Assembly: GCA_012295275.1 (NCBI GenBank)
Contig: CM022667.1
Span: 21,782,172-21,846,171, forward strand
Origin: Chrysomallon squamiferum
Taxonomy: Eukaryota; Mollusca; Gastropoda; Neomphalida; Peltospiridae
DNA length: 64,000 nucleotides
Reading direction: 5' to 3'
Shown piece after piece: positions 37,932-46,511 of this stretch (its first letter is position 1; every line of letters begins with the position of its first letter). The translations under genes were made by a program, and so were the position numbers. The notes under the pieces are model-generated. The model was not told the origin of the DNA. It saw nothing but the letters and a program-made list of their open reading frames with translations, and ran no database searches.

Positions 37932-39166
37932 TTTAATACTAACATATCCAATATAGCATGCTGCTTGGTTAAAAGACAACACTGACACATACTGAGAAGT
38001 ACAACCTATAATAGTATTTACACAGAGCAGTGTGTTAACAGTTCAGCAATGAAACATGATATAAAAGCTTGAGCTTAGCGTGTGCTTTTTATTATTTATT
38101 ATTAATTTTTTTTTAAATGTGTTACTGCAATGTTAAATGAAGTATTTTGTATGTATGTATGTGTGCATGTGTGTTTTGTGTATTATGTATGTACGTATGC
38201 ATGTATTTGTGTATCTTTGTATGCATGCGTTTGTGTATGTTTGTGTATGTTTGTGTGTTTGTGTATGTTTGTGTGTGTTTGTGTTTGTATGTTTGTTTCT
38301 GTGTGAGTGTGTGTGAGACGGAGAGAGAGGAAATTTGTGTTCTACAGAGCAAGCAGTTTGACTCAATGTTTGATATTAAATTACATTGCAGTGGTGATAC
38401 TGAACAAGGAAGTGAGTTGACTATTGATAGACAGTTTGTAGTGAGTCAGTCAACTGAAGGAGAGTCCTAACAGCAACTACCTCCAGAGGAAATCTGACAC
38501 CCTGATTCAGGCTATTCTTTATAACCTCATAAATATATATATACATATAAATAAATACTAGAATTTTCATTCTTTCTTTCTTGTTTTATTTATTTATATC
38601 TGTCTTCCTTTTAAAAGAACATTCCACTTTTATAATAAAATTTTGTAGTAATAACATTTTATATTATAATGTGCATGCCTAATCTATAAATCAGCAGCAG
38701 AAGCCTAAATTCAAGAAAGCTGGCCTACATTGTTAATTTATTTTTGTTGTATTTGATATTTACATTTAGTAGGATTAAGCCAGTATATTTATAAACATAC
38801 ATATAAGAAACATTTCTCAAGACTCGATAGCAGTGAATTAAAGCGATACTGAAGGAAGTATTTTCTCTTCAATACCTTGTACTTTCTACCCATTACACAT
38901 AGATAAATCCAGACTAAGCATTTGCTGGATTAAACAAATATTTCAGAGGTAAATTAAGATTTTTAATTGGCAAGCTTACCTTTGACAACAGGTCTGCTTC
39001 CCTCAGCACGCACACAGATCAAATCTTTGCTCTCTAGAATCACCTTTAAAGCAAGATTCTCTGGTTTTTTCCTAAGACAGAACACTGACACTACAACTCC
39101 AGCCTCCAAGTGTCTTAGCTGAAGATCAGGTCCACGTAGACCATAGTAAGCTTCCTGACCAGCCAT
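16820..39166 (-). CDS. PLCG1: Phospholipase C gamma (33 coding exons, 1,229 aa)
   Basis: Cytosolic/membrane phosphoinositide phospholipase that cleaves PIP2 to IP3 and diacylglycerol downstream of receptor and non-receptor tyrosine kinases. Exons: 39166-38980, 35938-35789, 35377-35284, 34721-34589, 34212-34141, 33077-33007, 31931-31883, 31677-31573, 31126-31011, 30750-30665, 28906-28783, 28440-28355, 28044-27962, 27738-27702, 26925-26873, 26499-26389, 24695-24529, 24338-24156, 23562-23446, 23121-22941, 22538-22476, 22172-22069, 21713-21589, 21276-21125, 20843-20747, 20562-20472, 19982-19812, 19221-19119, 18821-18698, 18482-18327, 18039-17951, 17378-17212, 16862-16820. All phases match; 3,690 nt. 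An in-frame TAA sits 9 nt before the ATG. Length is near vertebrate PLCG1 (1,290) and fly small wing (1,236). Invertebrates usually have one gene co-orthologous to PLCG1 and PLCG2, so the symbol is approximate. The exon 27 acceptor is the weakest call. Confidence 0.97.
17951..18821 (-). CDS. PLCG1: PLC-gamma C2 domain (exons 29-31)
   Basis: Residues 1038-1160: [75 protein letters not shown] and SSLLIHVSI. The NGLNPVW and QATFPVxGLxxGFRxVPL words are standard for PLC C2 domains, which support membrane docking next to the barrel. Confidence 0.94.
19119..20843 (-). CDS. PLCG1: PLC-gamma catalytic Y box (exons 25-28)
   Basis: Residues about 884-1037: [83 protein letters not shown] and GYILKP are all Y-box landmarks. 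SxxNYDPxxxWxxGCQxVALN is near-invariant in PLC. The exon 27 acceptor (19983) has a poor pyrimidine tract but is required by phase and conservation. Confidence 0.95.
21125..21276 (-). CDS. PLCG1: PLC-gamma split PH domain, C-terminal half (exon 24)
   Basis: 152 nt, residues 833-883. [19 protein letters not shown] and [14 protein letters not shown] form the last strands and C-terminal helix with the invariant PH Trp (EW). It follows the SH3 as expected and completes the PH domain begun at 27738. Confidence 0.93.
21589..22538 (-). CDS. PLCG1: PLC-gamma activation linker and SH3 domain (exons 21-23)
   Basis: Exon 21 (residues 736-756, [20 protein letters not shown]) is the cSH2-SH3 linker. Tyr740 and Tyr745 sit where human Tyr775 and Tyr783 lie, and the NMYCEVN context matches the activating site. 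Exons 22 and 23 encode the SH3: [21 protein letters not shown] (the Trp pair spans the splice site) and [13 protein letters not shown]3 ligands in this family include SOS and SLP-76-like proline motifs. Confidence 0.93.
22557..22710. repeat. AAT/ATA-rich intronic tract
   Basis: Imperfect AAT units in PLC-gamma intron 20, ending about 20 bp from the exon 21 acceptor, so the pyrimidine tract there is the ATT side of the repeat. Confidence 0.7.
22941..23562 (-). CDS. PLCG1: PLC-gamma C-terminal SH2 domain (exons 19-20)
   Basis: Starts [18 protein letters not shown], with the FLVR-type motif FLIR (R663) in [19 protein letters not shown], then [18 protein letters not shown] and [12 protein letters not shown]. 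The cSH2 of PLC-gamma is autoinhibitory and binds the phosphorylated linker tyrosine after activation; the conserved Arg suggests that this operates here. Confidence 0.95.
23739..23779. repeat. (TG)n microsatellite
   Basis: A TG run in PLC-gamma intron 18. Confidence 0.95.
24156..24695 (-). CDS. PLCG1: PLC-gamma N-terminal SH2 domain (exons 17-18)
   Basis: Begins [20 protein letters not shown]. The phosphotyrosine-binding Arg is R562 in [18 protein letters not shown]; the position usually read as Phe in FLVR is Tyr. NHCRIKE and the hydrophobic end ([12 protein letters not shown]) complete the fold. In this family the nSH2 mainly docks to activated receptors. Junction AT|A gives Ile in frame. 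Confidence 0.95.
24703..26310. repeat. ~1.6-kb minisatellite filling PLC-gamma intron 16
   Basis: Roughly seventy tandem, slightly variable copies of a ~18-24-bp unit, typically 'TACTTTCACTATTACACAGTG' on the plus strand. Variants are CTATGACAC, CTATTAAAC and shortened units missing ACAC. Subfamilies cluster: TTAAACAGTGTCTAC types at 24,760-25,100 and TTACACAGTGTATAC types further on. The array begins 7 bp from the exon 17 acceptor and occupies nearly all of the 1,693-bp intron. Long open frames across it ([13 protein letters not shown] types) are artefacts of repeat length. Confidence 0.95.
26389..27738 (-). CDS. PLCG1: PLC-gamma split PH domain, N-terminal half (exons 14-16)
   Basis: Exons of 37, 53 and 111 nt (residues 453-519). 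[15 protein letters not shown] and [17 protein letters not shown] are the first strands of the PH domain split by the SH2-SH2-SH3 insert. An acidic stretch ([12 protein letters not shown]) precedes the SH2 domains, as in vertebrate PLC-gamma. Two flanking introns are tandem-repeat arrays. Confidence 0.92.
27187..27700. repeat. GT-rich compound array with a ~70-bp unit in three copies
   Basis: (GT)n-like segments alternate with a ~70-bp module reading 'GTTAGTTGTGAAGTATGAGG' ... 'AAAACATTAAAA' ... 'AAAACAAAATACT'. Modules begin at about 27272, 27493 and 27640. The last one runs into the 5' splice site of exon 14 (27701), so the first ~60 nt of intron 14 are one repeat module. Confidence 0.88.
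27962..31126 (-). CDS. PLCG1: PLC-gamma catalytic X box (exons 9-13)
   Basis: Residues about 288-452, the first half of the TIM barrel. Catalytic and calcium-binding residues are visible: H324 and N325 in IASSHNTYLTG, E354 and D356 in CIELDCWDGP, H369 in IKHGKRGLT, and E404 in LSIENH. Numbering follows this model; equivalents are known from PLC-delta1 and PLC-gamma1. The loop after H369 is unusual: HGKRG instead of HGHT/HGYT, with one extra residue. The exon set ends in LKRKILIK, normal for the X-box end. Confidence 0.95.
28490..28615. repeat. Short degenerate tandem repeat (GCAAGATTACCAA unit)
   Basis: Four to five copies of a ~25-30-bp unit containing 'GCAAGATTACCAA' in PLC-gamma intron 11. 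Confidence 0.7.
29160..29640 (+). mobile_element. Possible relic of a mariner-like element
   Basis: In PLC-gamma intron 10 the plus strand carries 'ATGCTTCTCCATCCTCCTCC' followed by LNIAE-like coding, resembling the LxHPPYSPDxAPSD block of mariner transposases. The flanking sequence is decayed and I could not define terminal repeats. Chance similarity is possible. Confidence 0.25.
31573..33077 (-). CDS. PLCG1: PLC-gamma EF-hand-like region (exons 6-8)
   Basis: Three small exons (71, 49 and 105 nt; residues about 213-287) supply the second half of the EF-like region ([42 protein letters not shown]). This is the least conserved part compared with vertebrates, but phases match throughout. The exon 6 donor forms the edge of an 18-copy tandem array. 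Confidence 0.88.
32159..33006. repeat. ~40-55-bp tandem array starting at the exon 6 donor of PLC-gamma
   Basis: Eighteen copies of a unit whose constant core is 'TATTTTACATAAACTATACC' joined by a variable TG-rich spacer and GAGATATTCTAC. On the minus strand each copy contains a version of the intron 6 5' splice site (AGAG|GTATAGTTTATG); the copy at 33006 is the functional one. The array fills most of intron 6. Confidence 0.93.
34141..39166 (-). CDS. PLCG1: PLC-gamma N-terminal PH domain and start of EF region (exons 1-5)
   Basis: Exon 1 begins [12 protein letters not shown] and leads into a PH-like domain (about residues 15-140) that includes [16 protein letters not shown] and [12 protein letters not shown]; the 'VKEIR..' and 'LYGMEF' words are typical of PLC-gamma. 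Exons 4 and 5 ([31 protein letters not shown]) start the EF-hand-like region, which in PLC-gamma is mostly structural. Intron 1 is the gene's longest, at about 3 kb. Confidence 0.93.
34388..34440. repeat. (AAT)n(ATT)n inverted microsatellite
   Basis: AAT units switch to ATT units, making an imperfect palindrome able to form a hairpin, in PLC-gamma intron 4. Confidence 0.85.
34482..34543. repeat. (GA)n microsatellite
   Basis: About 30 GA units, 45 bp from the exon 4 donor of PLC-gamma. On the transcribed strand it gives a (CU)n run in intron 4. Confidence 0.95.
34995..35260. repeat. A-rich AAT/AAAAT low-complexity tract
   Basis: Imperfect AAT, AAAAT and AAGAA units in PLC-gamma intron 3. The minus strand is (T)-rich and gives several spurious Tyr/Phe/Leu open frames. 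Confidence 0.85.
37415..37449. repeat. (TTG)n microsatellite
   Basis: About 12 TTG units in PLC-gamma intron 1. Confidence 0.92.
37864..37929. repeat. (CA)n microsatellite with CCACA variants
   Basis: A CA run interrupted by four CCACA pentamers in PLC-gamma intron 1. Confidence 0.93.
38145..38320. repeat. GTAT/GTTT/GTGT-rich tract
   Basis: Imperfect 4-6-bp TG-rich units in PLC-gamma intron 1. Open frames on both strands here (MYVCMCAC..., THKHTQ...) are repeat artefacts. Confidence 0.85.
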
Positions 39167-39273
39167 GCTAGATTATTTCATTACCTTTATTTAGCAGACA
39201 AAATACTTGGACACTACTGTTACGTCTACTCTGCTGCCTGGCTAGCCGGGAGAGACACCAAATAACGTACACT

Positions 39274-39286
39274 TGACCTCTGACCC
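39274..39286 (-). promoter_or_regulatory. Candidate DR1 nuclear-receptor site upstream of PLC-gamma
   Basis: The minus strand reads GGGTCAGAGGTCA: two AGGTCA-type half-sites spaced by one base, with one mismatch. It lies about 110 bp upstream of the PLC-gamma start codon, in a locally less AT-rich stretch that probably contains the promoter or 5' UTR. DR1 sites bind RXR, HNF4 or PPAR-type receptors. Function is inferred from the motif and position only. Confidence 0.35.
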
Positions 39287-42200
39287 ACTTTGCTTCTATT
39301 ATCTAGGCATTGTAGTTAGGCCCATGTCATCTTACATCCTTGTTTTTCACTGTGCTGTGTTGTTTATCTCAGATTTCATTTATTTACAAAGATTGTGAAC
39401 TTGTTTTTATTTTATTTATTCCATGGTTAAGTGGTTTTGTAATTTCCACTCAAGCTGGAAGTCAATGATACACAACTTGATGAACACCAATGATTTAGCA
39501 TTTCTAGATAATCCTTCAGTAATTATTAAAGCTGTTTATTAAATTATATATATATATATATATAAAATTTAAATATATATATATATATATATATAGATAG
39601 ATATAGATATATATAGATACATTTGTATGGATTCAGTGTATTTTGATCAGTGGCTGTATGATGTTGTAGAGTGACCTAATGAAATGACACTGGCAGGTGC
39701 CACTTCCTGGCTACTACTTTTCAAGGAATTTTGTTTTAACCTATCACAAGAATACATGGTCAGGCAGGTTCAGTAGTATGTTAATGTGATACAAACAGCA
39801 CAATTTAAAAATGGATCACCAGTTTCACTGCTACTAAAATTTATGTTAAAAGTAAATAACAATTTAATAAAATACAACAACATTTTGTCCATAATGATTT
39901 ATTAGTGAAGTGTTTACACACATAGATGTTAAATATAAAAATATCAGTACCCTTACCCCAGTTCCTGAATCAGTTTACTCTTTTTCAATTATTAAGGAGA
40001 AACATTTACTAGTTTATATTTGCTAACCCTACAAAATACTTTCTATTTACTAAAGACCCAGGCAGACACTACATGCATCAGAAAAGGTATCTTAAAAACA
40101 TACAATATCTGACATTGTTATGCAATTAAAAATTATGAACGGACCAGCTCCTAACTGATACTTCCAGACAATTTTAAATGACTGTAGATATTAATGATCA
40201 GAAGCTGTTCTGTTCCAAATTTGTTCTAGTTTATTCTTTTATTCTTCTTTCAGTTACATAAAAGGTTGAAGATCCATTCTTTAATATATAGTAATCAAAA
40301 CAGGACAACAAAATGTATGTATGTAAGGCATGAACGCAAACATAAAAACATGTTAATCTCTGTTCTGAAAGCAAGGAAGGAGACAGATGGAGTATTAATA
40401 ATACAGACAGTTGTTAGCATTTGTTATAAAAATATATGTAAACTGACAAGATATGTTGTTGGAAATGCTTCCAAAAGATTAAACTGGACAACAAAGAAAG
40501 ATTTATTATAAACATTAGTCTGCTTACCACATCCAGTATCAAAATAGATTTTTAAAAACCATCCAAAGATTTAAAAGTTTAACCCCAAAAAACAAACAAT
40601 AAAAAGAAGAAGAAATTAATTAGTTTCTTAAGTTTCATTAACTAAGCAATCTCTTAGCCACTAGAACTGTGTTAAAATTCTCAATAATACTTTTAAGTAA
40701 GTTAGCATGTAAATCTAATTTTTATCTTCTGTTCTTGATTATCATTTATTTACTTTAAAAGCTGATTTCATCTGTAACAAATACTGTAACAAAATTATTA
40801 AGAAATACTGCTGAAAATACAAAGTAAACAAAAACAAAAAACATATAGAAACTATAAAACACGGTGCAAAAGGAGAAAAATACAATTTTATGATCCACTG
40901 AGTTCAGGGGAATAAATAAAAATTCTTCAGTAATTATTCTGAGTCTATTCTATTTCAAAATCTCATACAGGATTAAGAATTACAAGTAATCTTCAAGACT
41001 TTTAAACTATGAGTGCTATCAGCAGATTTCTACATTTATTTACAGGAACTAACAAAAGAGAAGAAAAATATTCATAAGTAATTAACTATATCCATTATTT
41101 CTAAACACCAATATCACTACTTATTAAAAAATAATTTTAACTTTAAAAAATGTCAATGTTTAACAACAGTATGAAACATGGTAAACAGGCAAACAGTTTA
41201 AGTAACATGCTTCAGGAATTCTTCCCTCTGTGTCATCTTGATTAACTAGTGCACAACCTTGATTGAATTTGTCACTTCACAACTAAATCAGTACAAGACA
41301 ACTAAATCACAATTAAATTTTCTACTGAATGAACAATTATATTCTTAGCCATGGATTTTATATATATATATTTCAGTGCTATTTCAATGCTATTTTGCAT
41401 TGTAAGTATTAGATGTTTATTGGTTCTTGTTGTTTTACTATAGCTTATCTGCTTGGAGATTTTAATTTATTTTTTAGTGTTATTTTTTTTAATTTTTAAG
41501 TATTTTCATATCTAATTTTATGTTAAACAAACAGTATATTTTAACTAGTAACCGTAAAAATATTATAAGCAAAGCACCAGTGATCAATATATTTGACACT
41601 TTTTGATGAGTTTAAGAAATGTATCAGTCATTTGTCCACTCAGAAACTGAGATGATGATGTCATTGAGAAAAACATTTAACATGAAGTAACAATGAAACC
41701 AAACCTAGCTGGTTGCAATACCTTGGTAGGAAAGAAATATTATGCACAACAAGCAACCAGTGAATATAACAAACAACTTGCTCATTTTAATAAACCCATT
41801 AAAATAACTATTCATAATTCTTCTTTGTACATTCTTAAAAATAAACATTAAATAAAAAAATAAAAAAATATGCAAGAACTTTCACAAATATTTGAAACCT
41901 GAAATATTAAATCAACAAGAAAAATTGTAAAACCTATTAAATTAATCATAAACTTCTTTCTTTCTTTTTAAAAACATTTTCATTTTTATAAACTGATAAC
42001 TGCATAGCAACACTATTAACATGTCAGTTAAAGAAATAGTCTTATGAACAAATGTTACTATAGAAACAATTCTGCCATTACTTGAAGTAACTTACTGAAA
42101 ATATGAATACTGTTAAACAAAAACATTTAAAATTGGGAGAAATTATCCATTATTTTCAGTAATTTTCTATTCCTTTGACAAATTTGATGTTCCAAACCCA

Positions 42201-43465
42201 GCCATAAGCAAAATGGTAATTTACAGGGTGAAAAAAAGAAGAAACTCTGAAAAGATATTTTGAAATCTAGGTTAAATAACAAACACCAATATTGACACAA
42301 TAAACATCTAACTATGATAACGGAGTATTTACATCTTGTAACCATACCCTACAATCCAAAAAATATACCAAATAACTCTGAAGGAAACAAAAACATCTGA
42401 ACTGTTTCAGTTAGTAAAGTTATCTTTAGTTTTAGTCACTCTTTTCACCATAGCCGTAATCAATAAATATCTTAACAACCCTTGCAATTTCTTGGAACTA
42501 CTATCAATGTCATGGATACAGCAAGGAATTTTTGATTCAATAAATAATTCTTTCTAGAAATGGATTCTATTGTCTTTCATCATCATTTCTAAATATTTTC
42601 ATCCATTAATACAAAGGAAACCTGTAACAGTAAATGCTATGAACATTTTTTTTTTTAATCATTCTTTTGTTATAATTTTTGTTCATTCTGGATGTCACTG
42701 TACCATAACAAATGTTATAAGAAATATAATTCTGAATACATCTAATATACTTGTTCTGATACATCTTCAGAGTTCAAAATAAAACAGATTTAACCATTCT
42801 GATATATCTCAATACCACTGTTTTAACTGACCATAAACTTTGATTAAGTTCTACATTACTCCTAAACTTGTCCAGTTTCATATGTGGCAGAAATATAACA
42901 ATACTTAACATTGTCTGTCTGAATGTACACTGTAATCTTATAGAAAAAAATCCTTTTTAGTTTTAGTTTCCATCAGACTCACTGCTTCAGACAACATACA
43001 TTTATATACATAATAGGGAAATATATACGCATACACATACATTACAAAGAAAATAAATATTTACAAAATACTTTGTAGAATCAACAAATATTGGATTTGT
43101 TTTTTTCACTCCTGTGAATGACAGACAAGCTAGTTTTTGTTGTGCTGAGATTCGAGCATGCTCTGGTTGGACAAGCTTAAAGCACAACAGCCAATCAGAA
43201 TGTGTTTCATTAAAATGAAACACACAAAATTCTAAATTTTATTCTACCAGTATGGTTACAGACAAGGCAAGGCAACAACATGGAAGAATTAAATGCAAGT
43301 ATTTTTGAAAAAACAAACATAAAATTAATATTTTGGTTGTTGTAGCCATTGTACTCATAAAAAAAATAATAAATAAATAAATAAATAAATAAAATGAAAT
43401 AAAATAAAATAACCTTCACAAATGAATTAAATTTAATATACATTATTTTCAGTTTTTGAACAGAA

Positions 43466-43499
<34 letters not shown>

Positions 43500-46343
43500 C
43501 CTAACTCCAAAAATATCTACAATAATGCAATATTAATGGAATTTTAGATAATAACATGATAAATTAAAGCCAACTCAGAAAAATCAATAAAACAAATTAA
43601 ATTTAAAAAATCTAATGATGTTTTAAAGTTGATACAATAATTGGTTAGTAAGTTGTTAGGATAAATTACAGAAAGTAATATGGAAAAAAAACAACCCCAA
43701 AACAATGGTTGTGTATATTTATATATATATATAATTTGGATTACATTTTCAAACTTTTGTGTAATTATGACAACCAAATAATAATTCAGGAGTTTAAAAA
43801 TAATGTTGCTCATTTTGTACATTAAAGAAAAAATTTATAAATAAATTTACCAAGTCCTAACATTCAGAATTATCATACATTAACTGCTGAATTAACTTAT
43901 CAACTCAAATATGAACTATACATATAAACAAATTCAATACATCCTATCATTCAGAACACTTCCAAAAACCTGGTAAGTGGTAAAACAAGAAAACAGTAAC
44001 TGAAGAAACATCAAACACAAGTTTCATTAACATACAATTCCAGAAAAAAACAGGCTATTAAAAGGACTCAAACGAACTGTTATTACAAATGATTAAAACA
44101 ACATTAACATGCATAATTCTGTAGTGAAAAATCTTAGTAACTTATAAAAATAAAAAATACAAAACCATAAATATTCTGATACAAAGCAAAACATCATTAT
44201 TATTTATTCAATTCATTAAATTAATACAGTACAAGAAAAACCTTTAAAAACTTGTAAAATATACAGATTTACTTGCGAGCCAGAAGCTAATAACAGATTG
44301 ACATAAAATATTTTAAAATTATTTTATTTATTTATTAGCATTAATTTTTAATGCAATTTCAACCCTCTGTTATGATACTTTTTTATTAAGATAATAATTT
44401 TTTTATCTATTTATTTTTATTTTTTAAATGACGTTGCTTTTACTGGACAGGCTCTGTGCAAGCTGTATTAAAGTTCCATTGACGTCTTGAAAATTATTCT
44501 GCTTCTCACACAACACACAAAAATACAGGACCTAATATTAATTAATATTCTGAAATGATTTCATTTTATGAATGGCATTCACTTATATTGTGAATAAAAA
44601 CAAATCAAGAGAATTATATTGAGCAATCAGAAATCACATCACATTAACCAATATCTACATCCAAGCTGTTTGTGAAGACAGTTATTGTTGTTGTTCTGTC
44701 ACATTACTACATTGGTATAGTTAACATTTGAGAACAACACTTAACGGATATTTGTTGTTTTATTCTTTTAAAAATAATGAAACTGAAGAATTTTTGATTC
44801 ACTTAAAATATTTTTCTAACTTTTACCTTAGATTTTGTTTTAAATAATTTTTGACCAGAATGTACTCAAAATGTTAAAGTTTACATTCAAATTACTCTTT
44901 TTTTTAACAAGAGAATTAATTCACAAACCATTCTTCAAAATCATACAAACACACAAACAAATTTAAAAAAAGAAAAAAAGAAAAGTACATGTACGTTTTT
45001 GAGAAACTGGAATAATATAATATATTTTAAAAAAATACAACAGCTCAACAAAGTTAAGCAGTTTTGAAATTTTTTCAGTCAGCTATTTATATTAAATGAC
45101 TGCAAAACAAAACAAGTACTTTTGCAGAAGTTAAGAATAATGGTAAACTAAATATAACCCATCAAGAACTGAAACTCACTGTGAAAACATAACAATGAAA
45201 AACAGAAAATAATTTTTAAAATTCTGAGATGGAATGTCTCTCTGCGTTCCTTGTGAAATAGCAATAAAATAAAAATTTCAACAAATAAAAATATTACTGA
45301 TAAACAAAGGTAAAAATGGTTTTTCAAAGTGAGAGGCCAGATCTGTCAAAAAATTGTTTTAATGCTGAGTCAAAATTATTGCCAGCATCTTATTTAATCA
45401 ATCGATTTATTTATCAATCTTTTCATTTATCTATTAAACTAAATAATCTCTTAATAACTAGAATTTTTTTGTTTTATATTTCTTTAAAAATGTTTTTAAA
45501 CAAAAAGGTGAATCTTAACAACAACAAAAAACTAATTTTGAGTCTGTGAAGGCAGACAGAGAGAATTATTTGTTGGCTGTTATTACATAAGTTGAGACAC
45601 ATTAACTGTAGTCATTCTCTTGATAAAAAACATAGCAGCATCAGCGACTTGTATAAAGAGTGTCAAAGACTTTCTAACAGCTGCAGAGTGTTTTTGAAAA
45701 ACCTACATTTTAACAGAGAAGGGAATGTAAAAAATAACTATAGCTGCCAGACTGCAGATTTAGAGATTTTTATCACACTTATTTAATAACTGATAAATAA
45801 AACAAAAGTTATCATTTTATTTAAACTACTATTTTTATATTTTAAGATGACATTAAATACTATATTTTACATATTCCTATTATTGTAATTAAATATTTAT
45901 ATCAATTGGAGACCCAGAACACACTAAAAGAAAGGCATTCATCATCAGCAAGTTTAATCAGCATTACAAGAAAAATTAATAAAATTAAAAATCTCTGAAG
46001 TATCAGTATACAGAATTAACAGATGGCATTTCTATAATTAAAAAATAATGTTTAATAAATAAGATTATAAAATGATTTTTTATTGGAGGAAATGTATTTC
46101 TTCTCTATTTGCTTACATAATCAAAATTCCACAGAACTCGTGAAAAATAAAAACAAATTTTTTACACCAGCTTCTTTCTGTCAACATAAAAGCTATTTAA
46201 AAAAAAAAAAAATTATATATATATATATACATACTAATAAATATGTAAATAAATAAAATATTAATTAATAAAAATATTCTTAAAAAACAACAAAAAAAAA
46301 CCCACATCATTATCACAATCAGTCGTTAGAACTTTGCCATTGT
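39287..46343. other. Intergenic: PLC-gamma promoter side and probable long GLG1 3' UTR
   Basis: No supported exon over about 7 kb. The minus strand is T-rich with few repeats, unlike the other flanks: a TA run at 39546-39620, AAT at 43467-43497 and short A-runs. GLG1 genes often have long 3' UTRs, so much of 41,000-46,343 may be transcribed as such; this is inference. Confidence 0.55.
39546..39620. repeat. (TA)n with GATA-like units
   Basis: Two TA runs separated by AAATTTAAA, followed by TAGATA units. Confidence 0.9.
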
Positions 46344-46511
46344 TCACTTGTTTTTCATTTCTCTTCGTACCCGCTTAGTGACACGACCACAGCCAAGACC
46401 AACAATGAAGATGATGCAGATGACAACAGAGATGATGCTGAGAAGGTACATTTTGGCTGGAGACTGACTGATCTGTGTGTACAACTCACTGAAGTTTTCC
46501 AGTGGAGCAAC
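46344..46511 (-). CDS. GLG1: GLG1 exon 25: transmembrane helix and cytoplasmic tail
   Basis: 56 codons including TGA. A juxtamembrane segment (VAPLENFSELYTQISQSPAK) leads to a hydrophobic helix at about 1170-1190 (MYLLSIISVVICIIFIVGLG). The 14-residue basic tail GRVTKRVRREMKNK is a hallmark of GLG1, and in vertebrates such tails govern Golgi retention. Confidence 0.96.
   Translation of the reverse strand, partial: VAPLENFSELYTQISQSPAKMYLLSIISVVICIIFIVGLGCGRVTKRVRREMKNK

Noticed and set aside
38122-38470. Open frames on both strands near 38.1-38.5 kb
   Set aside because: They come from TG/CA-rich simple repeats within PLC-gamma intron 1.
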